A stretch of DNA of 64,000 nucleotides from Kineococcus aurantiacus (lineage in GTDB: Bacteria > Actinomycetota > Actinomycetes > Actinomycetales > Kineococcaceae), in assembly GCF_013409345.1 (NCBI RefSeq), contig NZ_JACCBB010000001.1, positions 2,666,001 to 2,730,000 on the forward strand. Direction: 5' to 3'. Each line of letters begins with the position of its first letter. Position 1 is the stretch's first letter. This document shows, piece after piece, positions 1 through 8,369 of the stretch. Under the pieces are notes generated by a model that was not told where the DNA came from, did not search any database, and was given only the letters and a program-made list of their open reading frames with translations. The position numbers were made by a program, and so were the translations under genes.

Positions 1-2
1 TC

Positions 3-716
3 CTCGTGCCCGACGCCGGCCGGGTCCGCGCCGCCGACGCCCTCACCGCCTTCCGGACCGTCGCCACCGCGGCGGGCGCGCAGTTCCGCTACGGCAAACC
101 CGTCCGGGACGTCCTCACCGACGCCGGCACGGCCCTCGTGGTCACCGACGCCGGGGAGTTCCGCGCCCCGCGCGGCGTGGTCACCGTCGGGGCGTGGACG
201 CGGGAGCTGCTGTCCCCGCGGGTCGCGCTGCCCCGGCTCGTGGTCACCCAGGAGCAGCCGGCCCACTTCGCCGTCCGCCCCGGGACGTTCGAGTGGCCCA
301 GCTTCAACCACGCCCCCGACCCCGGCGCACCGGCCGACGCCGACTGGTACAGCCCCGTCTACGGGATGCTGACCCCCGGGGAGGGCGTCAAGGCCGGCTG
401 GCACGGGACCGGCCCGGTGACCGACCCCGACGCGCGCAGCTTCCAGCCCGAACCGGCGCAGTTGGCGGCGCTGCAGCGGTACGCGCGGGAGTGGCTGCCC
501 GGGGTCGACCCGGACTCGTGCGTCCCCGTCAGCTGCACCTACACCTCGACCGACGACACCGACTTCGTCCTCGCCCGCAGCGGCGCGTGGGCCGTCGGGG
601 CCGGGTTCTCCGGGCACGGGTTCAAGTTCGCCCCGGCCGTGGGGCGCACGCTCGTCGACGTCGCGCACGGCACCCCCGCACCGCCGCGCTTCTCACCCGC
701 CCTGCCCGCGGCCTGA
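3..716 (+). CDS. FAD-dependent oxidoreductase, sarcosine/N-methyltryptophan oxidase family (5' truncated)
   Basis: The window opens inside this gene; only the C-terminal 237 residues are present and the reading frame is open to the left edge. The first residues (VPDAGRVRA...) match the middle of the MSOX/SolA family, whose members oxidise N-methylated amino acids with FAD and release peroxide. Two family hallmarks are visible: SCTYTSTDDTDF, where the Cys corresponds to the covalent-flavin Cys of monomeric sarcosine oxidase, and the C-terminal GHGFKFAPAVG flavin loop. The FAD-binding GxGxxG N-terminus lies outside the window. Substrate cannot be assigned. The family call is firm; the enzyme name is family inference. 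Confidence 0.85.
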   Translation, partial: LVPDAGRVRAADALTAFRTVATAAGAQFRYGKPVRDVLTDAGTALVVTDAGEFRAPRGVVTVGAWTRELLSPRVALPRLVVTQEQPAHFAVRPGTFEWPSFNHAPDPGAPADADWYSPVYGMLTPGEGVKAGWHGTGPVTDPDARSFQPEPAQLAALQRYAREWLPGVDPDSCVPVSCTYTSTDDTDFVLARSGAWAVGAGFSGHGFKFAPAVGRTLVDVAHGTPAPPRFSPALPAA

Positions 717-859
717 GGGGCGCGGCGGGCTGCAGGAGGCCCACGACGCCGCGCCCCGACGGCCCGCACCCCCCGCCAGCTGCGCGCCGACCTCGGCCGG
801 ATGCGCAGCCGGGAGGAGCCGGCCGGGGGCGGGGCCCCCCGGTGCGGGCCCTGTGCACC

Positions 860-1696
860 TCACACGGCGAGGAACTCCAGCAGCACCCGGTTGAACTCCT
901 CCGCGTGGCTGACGTTGATGCCGTGCGGGCCGCCGGCGACGACGTGGAGCCGGCTGCCGGGGATCGCGGCGTGCGTGCGCGCCCCGGACCCCTCGAACGG
1001 CACGGTGCCGTCGCCGTCGCCGTGGATGACCAGGGTCGGGACGTCGACCTCGGTGAGGTCCTCGCGGAAGTCGGTGGTGCCGAAGGACTCCATGGCCTTG
1101 AGCGCGGCCTTCTTGTCGGCCTGCTTCGTCAGGGCGAGGGCGTCCTGGCGCTGGGCCTCGGTGACCTTCAGGACGCCGTCGACGGAGAAGAAGTCGGTGA
1201 CGAACCCGTCGTAGAAGGTGTCCTCGTCGGCCTTCAGGCTCGATTCCATCTGGTCGGCCAGTTCCTGGGTCAGCGGGCCGTCGGGGTTGTCGTCCCCCTG
1301 GGCCATGAACGGCGGGACCGCGGCGGCGAAGACGACGCTGCGCAGGCGCTCGTGACCGTACTTGGTGAAGTAGCGGGCGACCTCGCCGCCGCCCATGGAG
1401 AACCCGACGAGGGTGACGTCGGTGAGGTCGAGGGCCTCCAGGAGGGTGTGCAGGTCCTCGGTGAGGGTGTCGTAGTCGTAGCCGCTGCGGGTCTTGTCGC
1501 TGCGGCCGAACCCGCGCCGGTCGTAGGTGACGACCCGGTAGCCGGCGGCCGCCAGGGCGGGGACCTGCTCGGACCAGGACTCACCCGACAGCGGCCAGCC
1601 GTGGATGAGGACGACGGGACGGCCGGGGCCGCCGGTGTCGTCGACGTGCAGGTCGGTGTCCTTGAACAGCCCGTGGTGGGCCGTGATCGCGGTCAT
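860..1696 (-). CDS. Alpha/beta hydrolase, non-heme chloroperoxidase-like
   Basis: This is a 278-residue alpha/beta-hydrolase of the cofactor-free chloroperoxidase/esterase type. The nucleophile elbow GFSMGG carries Ser100. The acid is probably Asp229 in the HGDGDGTVP stretch, and His258 lies in GGPHGINV. An HGW oxyanion segment sits near residue 32 and DRRGFGRS near 60, both typical of the family. The ATG at 1696 is preceded by a strong GGAGGAG ribosome site; a longer in-frame start would add only an Arg-rich leader. The gene stands alone between oppositely oriented or unrelated genes. Physiological substrate is unknown; esterase activity is as likely as haloperoxidase. Confidence 0.88.
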   Translation of the reverse strand: MTAITAHHGLFKDTDLHVDDTGGPGRPVVLIHGWPLSGESWSEQVPALAAAGYRVVTYDRRGFGRSDKTRSGYDYDTLTEDLHTLLEALDLTDVTLVGFSMGGGEVARYFTKYGHERLRSVVFAAAVPPFMAQGDDNPDGPLTQELADQMESSLKADEDTFYDGFVTDFFSVDGVLKVTEAQRQDALALTKQADKKAALKAMESFGTTDFREDLTEVDVPTLVIHGDGDGTVPFEGSGARTHAAIPGSRLHVVAGGPHGINVSHAEEFNRVLLEFLAV

Positions 1697-1791
1697 GGGT
1701 CTCCTCCGTCGTCTCAGTCCCTGCACGGTAGGAGCGCCCCCGGGACCCTGCTCGTTGAACGCTCACCCAGCCGCAGCGGGTGGTCGGACGG

Positions 1792-3918
1792 TCACTCCCC
1801 GTCGGCCAGGACGAACGGGAACACCTCGTCGGCCCCCGCGCGGCGCAACTGCCGGGCGGCCACCGCCAGCGTCCAGCCGCTGCGCGTGCGGTCGTCCACC
1901 AGCAGCAGCTTCCGGTCCCGCACCAGGTCCGGGTCGGGCAGCTCGAAGCGCCCCGCGACCTGCGCCAGGCGGTGCGCGGAGTTCACGTCGGCGCGGGTCG
2001 GGGAGTCGTCCAGCAACCGGAACGTCGTCACCAGCGGCAGCCCCGTGTACCGGGCCAGGCCGTCCGCGAGGTGGGCCACCAGCTGCGGCCGCGACGCCGA
2101 GCACATCGCGACGATCCCGTCCAGGCCCAGCCCGCGCGCCCAGTCGTCCAGGACCGCGGCCGCCGCGTGCCGCAACGGCACCGGGGTCGGGCCGTCGGGC
2201 GCGCCCGCCGCGAACAGCTCCCGGACCGCGGTGCCCCAGCCCAGGTCGGTGACGCGGGCGACGGCCCGGCCCACCCCCGGCTGCTCCGCCGGCGCGATCC
2301 GCCCGGACACCGGCACCCCGAGCGACTTCACCCCCGTCGGCCACATCTTCTTCGGCTCCAGCGGCACCCCGGGCCGGTCCAGGTCCGCACCGGCCCGCGT
2401 GACCGCCGCCTCGTCCACGTCGCGCGGCACGTCGAAACCGCCGCAGTTGTCGCAGCGCCCGCACGGCGCGGCGTCGGCGTCGTCCAGGGCGCGGCGCAGG
2501 AACTCCAGGCGGCAGCCCGTCGTGGCGACGTAGTCGACCATGGCCTGCTGCTCGGCGTCCCGGGTCCGGGCGACCCGCGCGTACCGCTCGGCGTCGTAGG
2601 CCCACTCCTGGCCCGTGGCCTGCCAGCCACCCCGCACCCGGCGCACCGCGCCGTCCACGTCCAGGACCTTCAGCATCATCTCGAGCCGGTTGCGGCGCAA
2701 CGTGACCCGCGTCTCCAGCGCCTGCGTCGACAACGGCTCGCCGGCGTCGGCCAGCACGCTCAGGGCCAGCCGGACGTCCTCCTCGGCGGGGAAGCCGATC
2801 GAGGCGAAGTAGCGCCAGATGTCGCGGTCCTCGGCCCCCGGCAGCAGCACCACCCGCGCGTCGTCGATGCCGCGCCCGGCGCGGCCGACCTGCTGGTAGT
2901 AGGCGATCGGGGAGCTCGGCGCGCCCAGGTGCACCACGAAACCCAGGTCCGGCTTGTCGAAACCCATGCCCAGCGCGCTCGTCGCGACGAGCACCTTGAG
3001 GCGGTCGTTCACCAGGTCGTCCTCGGCCTGCAACCGCTCCGCGGCCTCCGTCTGCCCCGTGTAGGGGACCGCCTCGATGCCGTGCGCGCGCAGGTGCGCG
3101 GCGACGTCGGCGGCCGCCGAGACCGTCAGGACGTACACGATCCCCGACCCCGGCAGCTCCGGCAGGTGCTCCACGAGCCACGCCAGCCGGTGCGCGTGCG
3201 AGGGGACCCGCACGACCGCCAGCCGCAGCGACTCCCGGTCCAGGGACCCGCGCAGCACCAGGACGTCCTCCAGCGTCCGGGTGCCCGTCACCGACAGCTG
3301 CTCCGCCACGTCGGCCGTCACGCGCGCGTTGGCCGTCGCGGTCGTCGCCAGCACCGGGATGCCGTCGGGCAGGTCCGCCAGCAGCGTGCGGATGCGCCGG
3401 TAGTCCGGCCGGAAGTCGTGGCCCCAGTCCGAGACGCAGTGCGCCTCGTCGACCACGAGCAGACCGGTCGTCGCGGCCAGCTTCGGCAGCACCTCGTCGC
3501 GGAAGGCCGGGTTGTTCAGCCGCTCCGGGGAGACGAGCAGCACGTCGACGGCACCGGCGCGGACCTCGTCGTAGACCTGCGCCCAGTCCTCGGAGTTCGT
3601 CGAGTTCACCGTCACCGCCCGCACCCCGGCCCGCTCGGCCGCCGCGACCTGGTTGCGCATCAGCGCCAGCAGCGGGGACACGATCACCGTCGGTCCCGCG
3701 CCGCGCGCCCGCAGCAGCGCCGTGGCGACGAAGTACACCGCCGACTTGCCCCAGCCGGTCCGCTGCACCACCAGGGCGCGGCGGCGGTCGGCGACCAGGG
3801 CCTCGATCGCCGTCCACTGGTCCTCGCGCAGGGCCGCGTCGGGGGCGCCGACGAGGCGGCGCAGGACGTCCTCCGCCTCTGCGCGCAAGGTGGTGCGGTC
3901 GAGCGTCTCGGCAGGCAT
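1792..3918 (-). CDS. recQ: RecQ-family ATP-dependent DNA helicase with C-terminal phosphoribosyltransferase-like domain
   Basis: This 708-residue SF2 helicase acts in DNA repair and recombination. Visible motifs are a Walker A variant GWGKSA (55-60), DEAH (157-160) followed by CVSDWGHDFRPDY as in RecQ, SALGMGFDKPDLG (314-325) and QVGRAGRG (343-350). Cysteines 469, 486, 489 and 492 form the RecQ zinc site. After it, in place of the usual winged-helix/HRDC order, the tail ends with LLLVDDRTRSGWT (671-683), which has the form of a phosphoribosyltransferase PRPP-binding loop. The ATG at 3918 fits the family N-terminus; the open frame runs further upstream but without family-like sequence. The PRTase reading rests on this motif and on such fusions being known in actinobacteria. 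Confidence 0.92.
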   Translation of the reverse strand: MPAETLDRTTLRAEAEDVLRRLVGAPDAALREDQWTAIEALVADRRRALVVQRTGWGKSAVYFVATALLRARGAGPTVIVSPLLALMRNQVAAAERAGVRAVTVNSTNSEDWAQVYDEVRAGAVDVLLVSPERLNNPAFRDEVLPKLAATTGLLVVDEAHCVSDWGHDFRPDYRRIRTLLADLPDGIPVLATTATANARVTADVAEQLSVTGTRTLEDVLVLRGSLDRESLRLAVVRVPSHAHRLAWLVEHLPELPGSGIVYVLTVSAAADVAAHLRAHGIEAVPYTGQTEAAERLQAEDDLVNDRLKVLVATSALGMGFDKPDLGFVVHLGAPSSPIAYYQQVGRAGRGIDDARVVLLPGAEDRDIWRYFASIGFPAEEDVRLALSVLADAGEPLSTQALETRVTLRRNRLEMMLKVLDVDGAVRRVRGGWQATGQEWAYDAERYARVARTRDAEQQAMVDYVATTGCRLEFLRRALDDADAAPCGRCDNCGGFDVPRDVDEAAVTRAGADLDRPGVPLEPKKMWPTGVKSLGVPVSGRIAPAEQPGVGRAVARVTDLGWGTAVRELFAAGAPDGPTPVPLRHAAAAVLDDWARGLGLDGIVAMCSASRPQLVAHLADGLARYTGLPLVTTFRLLDDSPTRADVNSAHRLAQVAGRFELPDPDLVRDRKLLLVDDRTRSGWTLAVAARQLRRAGADEVFPFVLADGE

Positions 3919-4048
3919 GACGACGATGCTGCCACCGTCCCCGGACACGACCGCCCGGCGGCGTCCGCCGTCCACAGCGCCCGCACCCGCCCGGGGCTGT
4001 GCACGCCGCGGCGGGGAACGCCCGCGTCCCGGCCCGCGTCGGAGCACC

Positions 4049-4495
4049 GTGCGCCGCCCCGCCGTGCTCCTCGCCGCCCTCGCCCCCGTCGCCGCGCTCG
4101 CGCTGTGCCCCACCGGGGCGTCGGCCAGCTGCGTCGGCCCGTCCCTGACCGTCGGGCCCGCCCCCGCCACCACCGCGCCGGCCCCGGACCCCGCCCCGGC
4201 CCCCGTGCCCCGCACCGGGTCCTTCGACGTCGCCGGGGAGTGGTTCCGCGACGGGTGCGACGACACCGCCGGCACCCCGGCGTGCGCCCCGGCCCCCGGG
4301 GAGAGCCCCCTGGCCGGCGTGGACCTCGTCCTGGAGCAGGGCGGCACCCGCTGGACGCTGGGCACCGCCGACGCCGGCGGTCGCCGCGACCGCTACGCCG
4401 TGCGCTGGACCGTGGAGCTGCCCCCCGGGGTGGCCCCCGGCGGGGCCGTGCTGACCGCCGCCGCGGCCACCCTGCCGGTCCTCGTCGGCCCCTGA
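4049..4495 (+). CDS. Small secreted hypothetical protein
   Basis: This 148-residue protein has a signal peptide: an Arg-containing start (VRRPAV), a hydrophobic Ala/Leu core and an ASA cleavage-like site near residue 27. A Pro/Ala-rich linker follows, then a compact domain of about 90 residues (from TGSFDVAGEWFRDG) with two Cys pairs that could form disulfides. No family is recognised. The GTG start is preceded by GGAG at short spacing. Base composition matches its neighbours. It lies between the divergent recQ gene and the ketopantoate-reductase-like gene on the same strand. It is probably exported; function unknown. Confidence 0.6.
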   Translation: MRRPAVLLAALAPVAALALCPTGASASCVGPSLTVGPAPATTAPAPDPAPAPVPRTGSFDVAGEWFRDGCDDTAGTPACAPAPGESPLAGVDLVLEQGGTRWTLGTADAGGRRDRYAVRWTVELPPGVAPGGAVLTAAAATLPVLVGP

Positions 4496-4566
4496 GCGGC
4501 CGCCCCGGCGGCCCCCCGCCACCACGTGGAGCGGCCCCCGGCCCGCGGGGGTGCTTGACTGCCACG

Positions 4567-5601
4567 GTGCGGTACGTCGTCATCGGGGCAGGGGCCATCG
4601 GCGGGACCATCGGCGGCCGGCTCGGCCAGCACGGCCACGAGGTCGTCCTCGTCGCCCGCGGCGCCCACGCCGACCGCCTGCGGGACAAGGGCTTGCGGCT
4701 GCTCACCCCCACCGGCCCCGTCGAGCTGCACGCACCCGTCGCCAACTCACCCGCCGACGTCGAGCTCACCACCGACGACGTCCTCGTCCTCGCCGTGAAG
4801 GTCCAGGACGCCGCCGCCGTGCTCCCCGAGTGGGCCGCCGCACCCGTCGCCGGCACCGGCGGCGGCACCGCCGGCCAGCTCCTGCCCGTCCTGTGCGCCC
4901 AGAACGGCGTCGAGGGCGAACGCCTCGCCCTGCGCTGGTTCCGCCGCGTCGTCGGGGCCTGCGTGTACCTGCCGGCCAGCCACCTCGAACCGGGCGTCGT
5001 CACCTCCGAGGGCACCCCCGTCTCCGGCGGCCTCGTCCTGGGCCGCTACCCCCGCGGGCGCGACGAGCTCGTCGAACGGCTCGCCGCCGACCTCGCCGGC
5101 GCGGGCTTCGCCACCACCGTCAGCGACGACGTCACGGCCGCCAAGCGCGGCAAGCTGCTGGAGAACACCGGCAACGCCCTCGACGCCGTCTGCCGGCCCG
5201 GCGACGGCTGGGACGAGCTGCGCGACCGCGCCCGGGCCGAGGGGGAGGCCGCGCTGAGCGCCGCGGGGCTGCCCGCCCAGGACCGCCGCACCGCCCTGCC
5301 CGAGCTGCACCGGCTCGGGTTCACCACCGTCGACGTCACCGGGACCGGCCGCCTGGGCTCCTCCAGCTGGCAGAGCCTGCACCGCGGCGGCTCCATCGAG
5401 ACCGACTGGCTCAACGGGGAGGTCGTCCAGCTCGGCCGCGCCCACGACGTCCCCACCCCCGTCAACGAGGCCCTGCAGGTCCTCGCCGCGACCTCCGTGC
5501 GCCACGGGCTGGGCCCGCGCGCCTTCGGCGTGGACGACGTCCTGGCGCTCGCCGAACGGCTCGCGGGCGGACCTGCGCGACCGTCCCCGGCGGGCGCCTG
5601 A
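4567..5601 (+). CDS. Ketopantoate reductase PanE/ApbA family protein
   Basis: The 344-residue protein opens with the NADP Rossmann motif VIGAGAIGG at residues 5-13. The family's catalytic Lys region appears as AAKRGKLLENTGNALDA, and the C-terminal domain has the helix pattern SSSWQSLHRGGSIETDWLNGEVV with PTPVNEAL, as in 2-dehydropantoate 2-reductases. The family reduces 2-dehydropantoate to pantoate in CoA synthesis, but actinobacteria carry paralogs of unknown substrate, so no symbol is given. The start is uncertain: GTG 4567 matches the family N-terminus, and an in-frame TTG lies at 4555. The downstream glyoxalase-like gene follows after 13 bp and may be co-transcribed. Confidence 0.85.
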   Translation: MRYVVIGAGAIGGTIGGRLGQHGHEVVLVARGAHADRLRDKGLRLLTPTGPVELHAPVANSPADVELTTDDVLVLAVKVQDAAAVLPEWAAAPVAGTGGGTAGQLLPVLCAQNGVEGERLALRWFRRVVGACVYLPASHLEPGVVTSEGTPVSGGLVLGRYPRGRDELVERLAADLAGAGFATTVSDDVTAAKRGKLLENTGNALDAVCRPGDGWDELRDRARAEGEAALSAAGLPAQDRRTALPELHRLGFTTVDVTGTGRLGSSSWQSLHRGGSIETDWLNGEVVQLGRAHDVPTPVNEALQVLAATSVRHGLGPRAFGVDDVLALAERLAGGPARPSPAGA

Positions 5602-5614
5602 GAAGCTGAACGGC

Positions 5615-6265
5615 ATGCGCGTCGACCACGTCGGCTTCGCCGCCGGACCGGAAGGGCTGCAGGAGACCGCCAGGTCCCTCGCGGCCCGGCTCGGCGTGCG
5701 CGTCGTCGACGGCGGCCCCCACCCCCGCTTCGGCACCCGCAACGTCGTCCTGCCGCTGTCGGAGGGCTGCTACGTCGAGGTCGTGGAGGTCCTGGACCAC
5801 CCCGTCGCCGACAAGGCCCTCTTCGGGCGCGCCGTGCGGGAGCGGACCGAGGCCGGCGGGGGCTGGTTCGCCTGGGCCGTCACCGTCGAGGACCTGCAGA
5901 GCTACCGCGACCGCCTCGGCGAGGACGTCGAGGAGGGCGTGCGGCGCCGCCCCGACGGCGTGGAGCTGCGCTGGCGCCAGATCGGGGCCCCGGCCCTGCG
6001 CACCGAGCCCCAGCTGCCCCTGCTCATCGAGTGGGACGGGCCCCGCACGCAGCACCCGTCGGCGCTGTCGCTGGCCGGCGGCACCCGCCTGACCGGGCTC
6101 ACCATCGCCGGCCAGCGCGCCCGGGTCCGCGAGTGGCTCGGCCTGCCGCCGGAGTTCACCTCCGACCGGGTGAGCTTCACGTGGCTCGACGTCGTCGGCA
6201 GCGCCCGCGCCACCGGCCTGCGCTCGGTGACGTTCGAGACCTCCCGCGGCACCGTCGAGATCTGA
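5615..6265 (+). CDS. VOC family (glyoxalase-like domain) protein
   Basis: This is a 216-residue vicinal-oxygen-chelate-fold protein of the Glyoxalase_3 type. It starts MRVDHVGFAAGP, the usual first beta strand with a metal-ligand-type His, and YVEVVEVLDHP around 50-60 matches the second strand with its Glu. The C-terminal half contains another betaalphabetabetabeta-like segment ending in VTFETSRGTVEI. Enzymatic activity cannot be assigned; proteins of this subfamily are usually annotated only by fold. It lies 13 bp after the ketopantoate-reductase-like gene and 10 bp before cardiolipin synthase on the same strand, so the three probably form one transcript. Confidence 0.8.
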   Translation: MRVDHVGFAAGPEGLQETARSLAARLGVRVVDGGPHPRFGTRNVVLPLSEGCYVEVVEVLDHPVADKALFGRAVRERTEAGGGWFAWAVTVEDLQSYRDRLGEDVEEGVRRRPDGVELRWRQIGAPALRTEPQLPLLIEWDGPRTQHPSALSLAGGTRLTGLTIAGQRARVREWLGLPPEFTSDRVSFTWLDVVGSARATGLRSVTFETSRGTVEI

Positions 6266-6275
6266 GCGGCACCTC

Positions 6276-7751
6276 GTGGACTGGCTGCCCGACTGGGTCC
6301 CCTCGCTGACCGTCTCGGCGGTCGTCCTGCTGGTCGTCGACCTCGTCGTGCGCGTCACGGCCATCGCCGTGGTGCCCGTCAACCGCCGGCCCAGCTCGGC
6401 GCTGGCGTGGCTGCTGACGATCTTCTTCATCCCCTACGTCGGGGTCGTGGCGTTCCTGCTCATCGGCAACCCGAAGCTGCCGCGCGCGCGCCGGCGCAAG
6501 CAGCGCGAGATCAACGAGCTCATCCTGTCCTCGACCAAGGGCATGGACCTCGTCTCCGCCGACCACCCCTGGCCGCCGTGGCTGCGCGGCCTCGTCGAGC
6601 TGAACCGCAACCTCGGGGCGATGCCGCTGGTCGGCGGGAACTCCGCGGACCTGTGCGGGGAGTACGACGAGGCGATCCGGGCCATGGCCCGCAGCATCGA
6701 CGGGGCCCGCGAGTACGTGCACGTCGAGTTCTACATCATGACCAAGGACCCCACGAGCGAACCGTTCTTCACCGCCCTGGCGAACGCCGTGGACCGGGGC
6801 GTGAAGGTCCGGCTCCTGCTGGACCACATGGGGTCGCTGCGCTACCCGGGGTACCGCCGGACCACGCGCTTCCTCGACGACGTCGGCATCGAGTGGCACC
6901 CCATGCTGCCCGTGCAGCTGCACAAGCTGAAGTACCAGCGGCCCGACCTGCGCAACCACCGCAAGCTCCTCGTCGTCGACGGCGAGGTCGCGTGGCTGGG
7001 CTCGCAGAACGTGCTGGACCGCAGCTACAACAAGCGCGGGAACGTCAGGCGGGGGCTGAAGTGGCAGGACCTCATGGTCCGCCTCGAAGGTCCCGTCGTG
7101 TCCGGCGTCGAGGCCATGTTCATCACCGACTGGTACTCCGAGACCGACGAGCTGCTGGAGGCCGAGCGGCCGGAGGTCTCACCCGTCGGCTCACCGGGCC
7201 ACCTGGAGTGCCAGGTCGTCCCGAGCGGACCGGGCTTCGACGGCGAGAACAACCTCAAGCTGTTCAACGCGCTGCTGTACTCCGCCCAGCGGCGCATCTC
7301 CATCACGAGCCCCTACTTCGTGCCCGACGAGTCGATGCTGTCGGCCATCACGACGGCCGCCGAGCGCGGCGTCGACGTCGAGCTGTTCGTCTCCGAGTAC
7401 GGCGACCAGTTCTTCGTGCACTACGCCGAGTGCTCCTACTACGAGAACCTGCTGCGCGCCGGGGTGCGGATCTTCCGCTACCCCGCGCCGTACGTGCTGC
7501 ACGCCAAGCACATGACGGTCGACGAGGAGGTCGCCGTCATCGGCTCCTCCAACATGGACATGCGCTCGTTCCTGCTGGACCTGGAGCTGACCCTCATGGT
7601 GTGCGGGCGGGAGTTCGCCGACGACCTGCGCCGCGTGGAGGACGAGTACCGCGCCAAGTGCACCGAGCTGACGCTGGAGCAGTGGCTGGCCCGCCCCCGG
7701 TGGGACGTCATCAAGGAGAACGTCGCGCGGCTCACGTCCGCGCTGCAGTGA
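6276..7751 (+). CDS. cls: Cardiolipin synthase (phospholipase D family)
   Basis: This 491-residue membrane enzyme joins two phosphatidyl groups to make cardiolipin. Two hydrophobic helices (about 12-34 and 42-64) anchor it. Two HKD phosphodiesterase motifs follow: NHRKLLVVD with His228 and HAKHMTVD with His409, each followed by GSxN. Length and layout match bacterial ClsA-type enzymes. The GTG start lies 10 bp after the upstream stop with only a weak ribosome site, in keeping with translation from a polycistronic mRNA. The 3' end overlaps the convergent membrane-protein gene by 20 bp. The family call is secure. Confidence 0.93.
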   Translation: MDWLPDWVPSLTVSAVVLLVVDLVVRVTAIAVVPVNRRPSSALAWLLTIFFIPYVGVVAFLLIGNPKLPRARRRKQREINELILSSTKGMDLVSADHPWPPWLRGLVELNRNLGAMPLVGGNSADLCGEYDEAIRAMARSIDGAREYVHVEFYIMTKDPTSEPFFTALANAVDRGVKVRLLLDHMGSLRYPGYRRTTRFLDDVGIEWHPMLPVQLHKLKYQRPDLRNHRKLLVVDGEVAWLGSQNVLDRSYNKRGNVRRGLKWQDLMVRLEGPVVSGVEAMFITDWYSETDELLEAERPEVSPVGSPGHLECQVVPSGPGFDGENNLKLFNALLYSAQRRISITSPYFVPDESMLSAITTAAERGVDVELFVSEYGDQFFVHYAECSYYENLLRAGVRIFRYPAPYVLHAKHMTVDEEVAVIGSSNMDMRSFLLDLELTLMVCGREFADDLRRVEDEYRAKCTELTLEQWLARPRWDVIKENVARLTSALQ

Positions 7752-8349
7752 CCCGGCGCAGCCCCAGGTCGCCCAGCTCCAGGTCGGCGAGCGCCCCCAC
7801 GACCGGCCCGTCGCCGTCGCGCCAGGCGCCGGCGGGGTCGGCGGCCACGCCCAGCAGGACCCGCGGCGGCTGGTGCTGCAGCGCCCGCAGCGCCAGCACC
7901 CGCTCACCGGCCGCCGACCCCGCCAGCAGCCGGGCGTCGCGGACCCGCCGCGCCCACCGCACGCGCTGGGCGGCGCGGACGGCCAGCACCACCGCGGCCG
8001 GGACGAGGGCGGTCAGCACGCCCAGCACCAGGGCCAGGTGCAGGACGGCGTCCTGCTGCTGGCCCGCCGCGCCCGCCAGCGCGGCGGCGCTGTCGGCGGA
8101 ACGGCCCAGCACCCCGGCGACGTCGTCGCCGACCAGCGGGGTCCGCTCCAGCGTCCCGCCCGTCGAGCGCAACCCCTCGGCCAGCGCGGTCGACCCGTCG
8201 GCGAAGCGCCGGGCCGGGCCGGCCAGCGCCGCGACCGCCGCGTGCACCGCGAGCCCGGCCAGGACCGCGACCACGACGAGGACCGCGCAGACCGCGTCGG
8301 CGAGGAGCTGGCGGGACCGGCGGGCCGGGGTGTCGGCGTAGAACGGCAC
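7732..8349 (-). CDS. Hypothetical protein with two transmembrane segments
   Basis: This 205-residue protein has a short cytoplasmic-type N-terminus, a first membrane helix (about 15-44), an extracytoplasmic segment of about 55 residues, a second helix (about 101-127), then a basic stretch and a soluble C-terminal domain of about 75 residues. It resembles small two-helix actinobacterial envelope proteins but no named family was recognised. The GTG start at 8349 fits the codon pattern; the reading frame continues upstream only into noncoding-like sequence. It lies 20 bp downstream of the antiporter gene and could be co-transcribed with it. Function unknown. Confidence 0.7.
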   Translation of the reverse strand: MPFYADTPARRSRQLLADAVCAVLVVVAVLAGLAVHAAVAALAGPARRFADGSTALAEGLRSTGGTLERTPLVGDDVAGVLGRSADSAAALAGAAGQQQDAVLHLALVLGVLTALVPAAVVLAVRAAQRVRWARRVRDARLLAGSAAGERVLALRALQHQPPRVLLGVAADPAGAWRDGDGPVVGALADLELGDLGLRRVTAART

Positions 8350-8369
8350 CGGCCCAGTCTCACCGCGGC

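Noticed and set aside
3919-4365. Upstream extension of the RecQ frame
   Set aside because: The extra 149 residues are antisense to the small secreted protein gene and lack family similarity; ATG 3918 gives the normal RecQ N-terminus.
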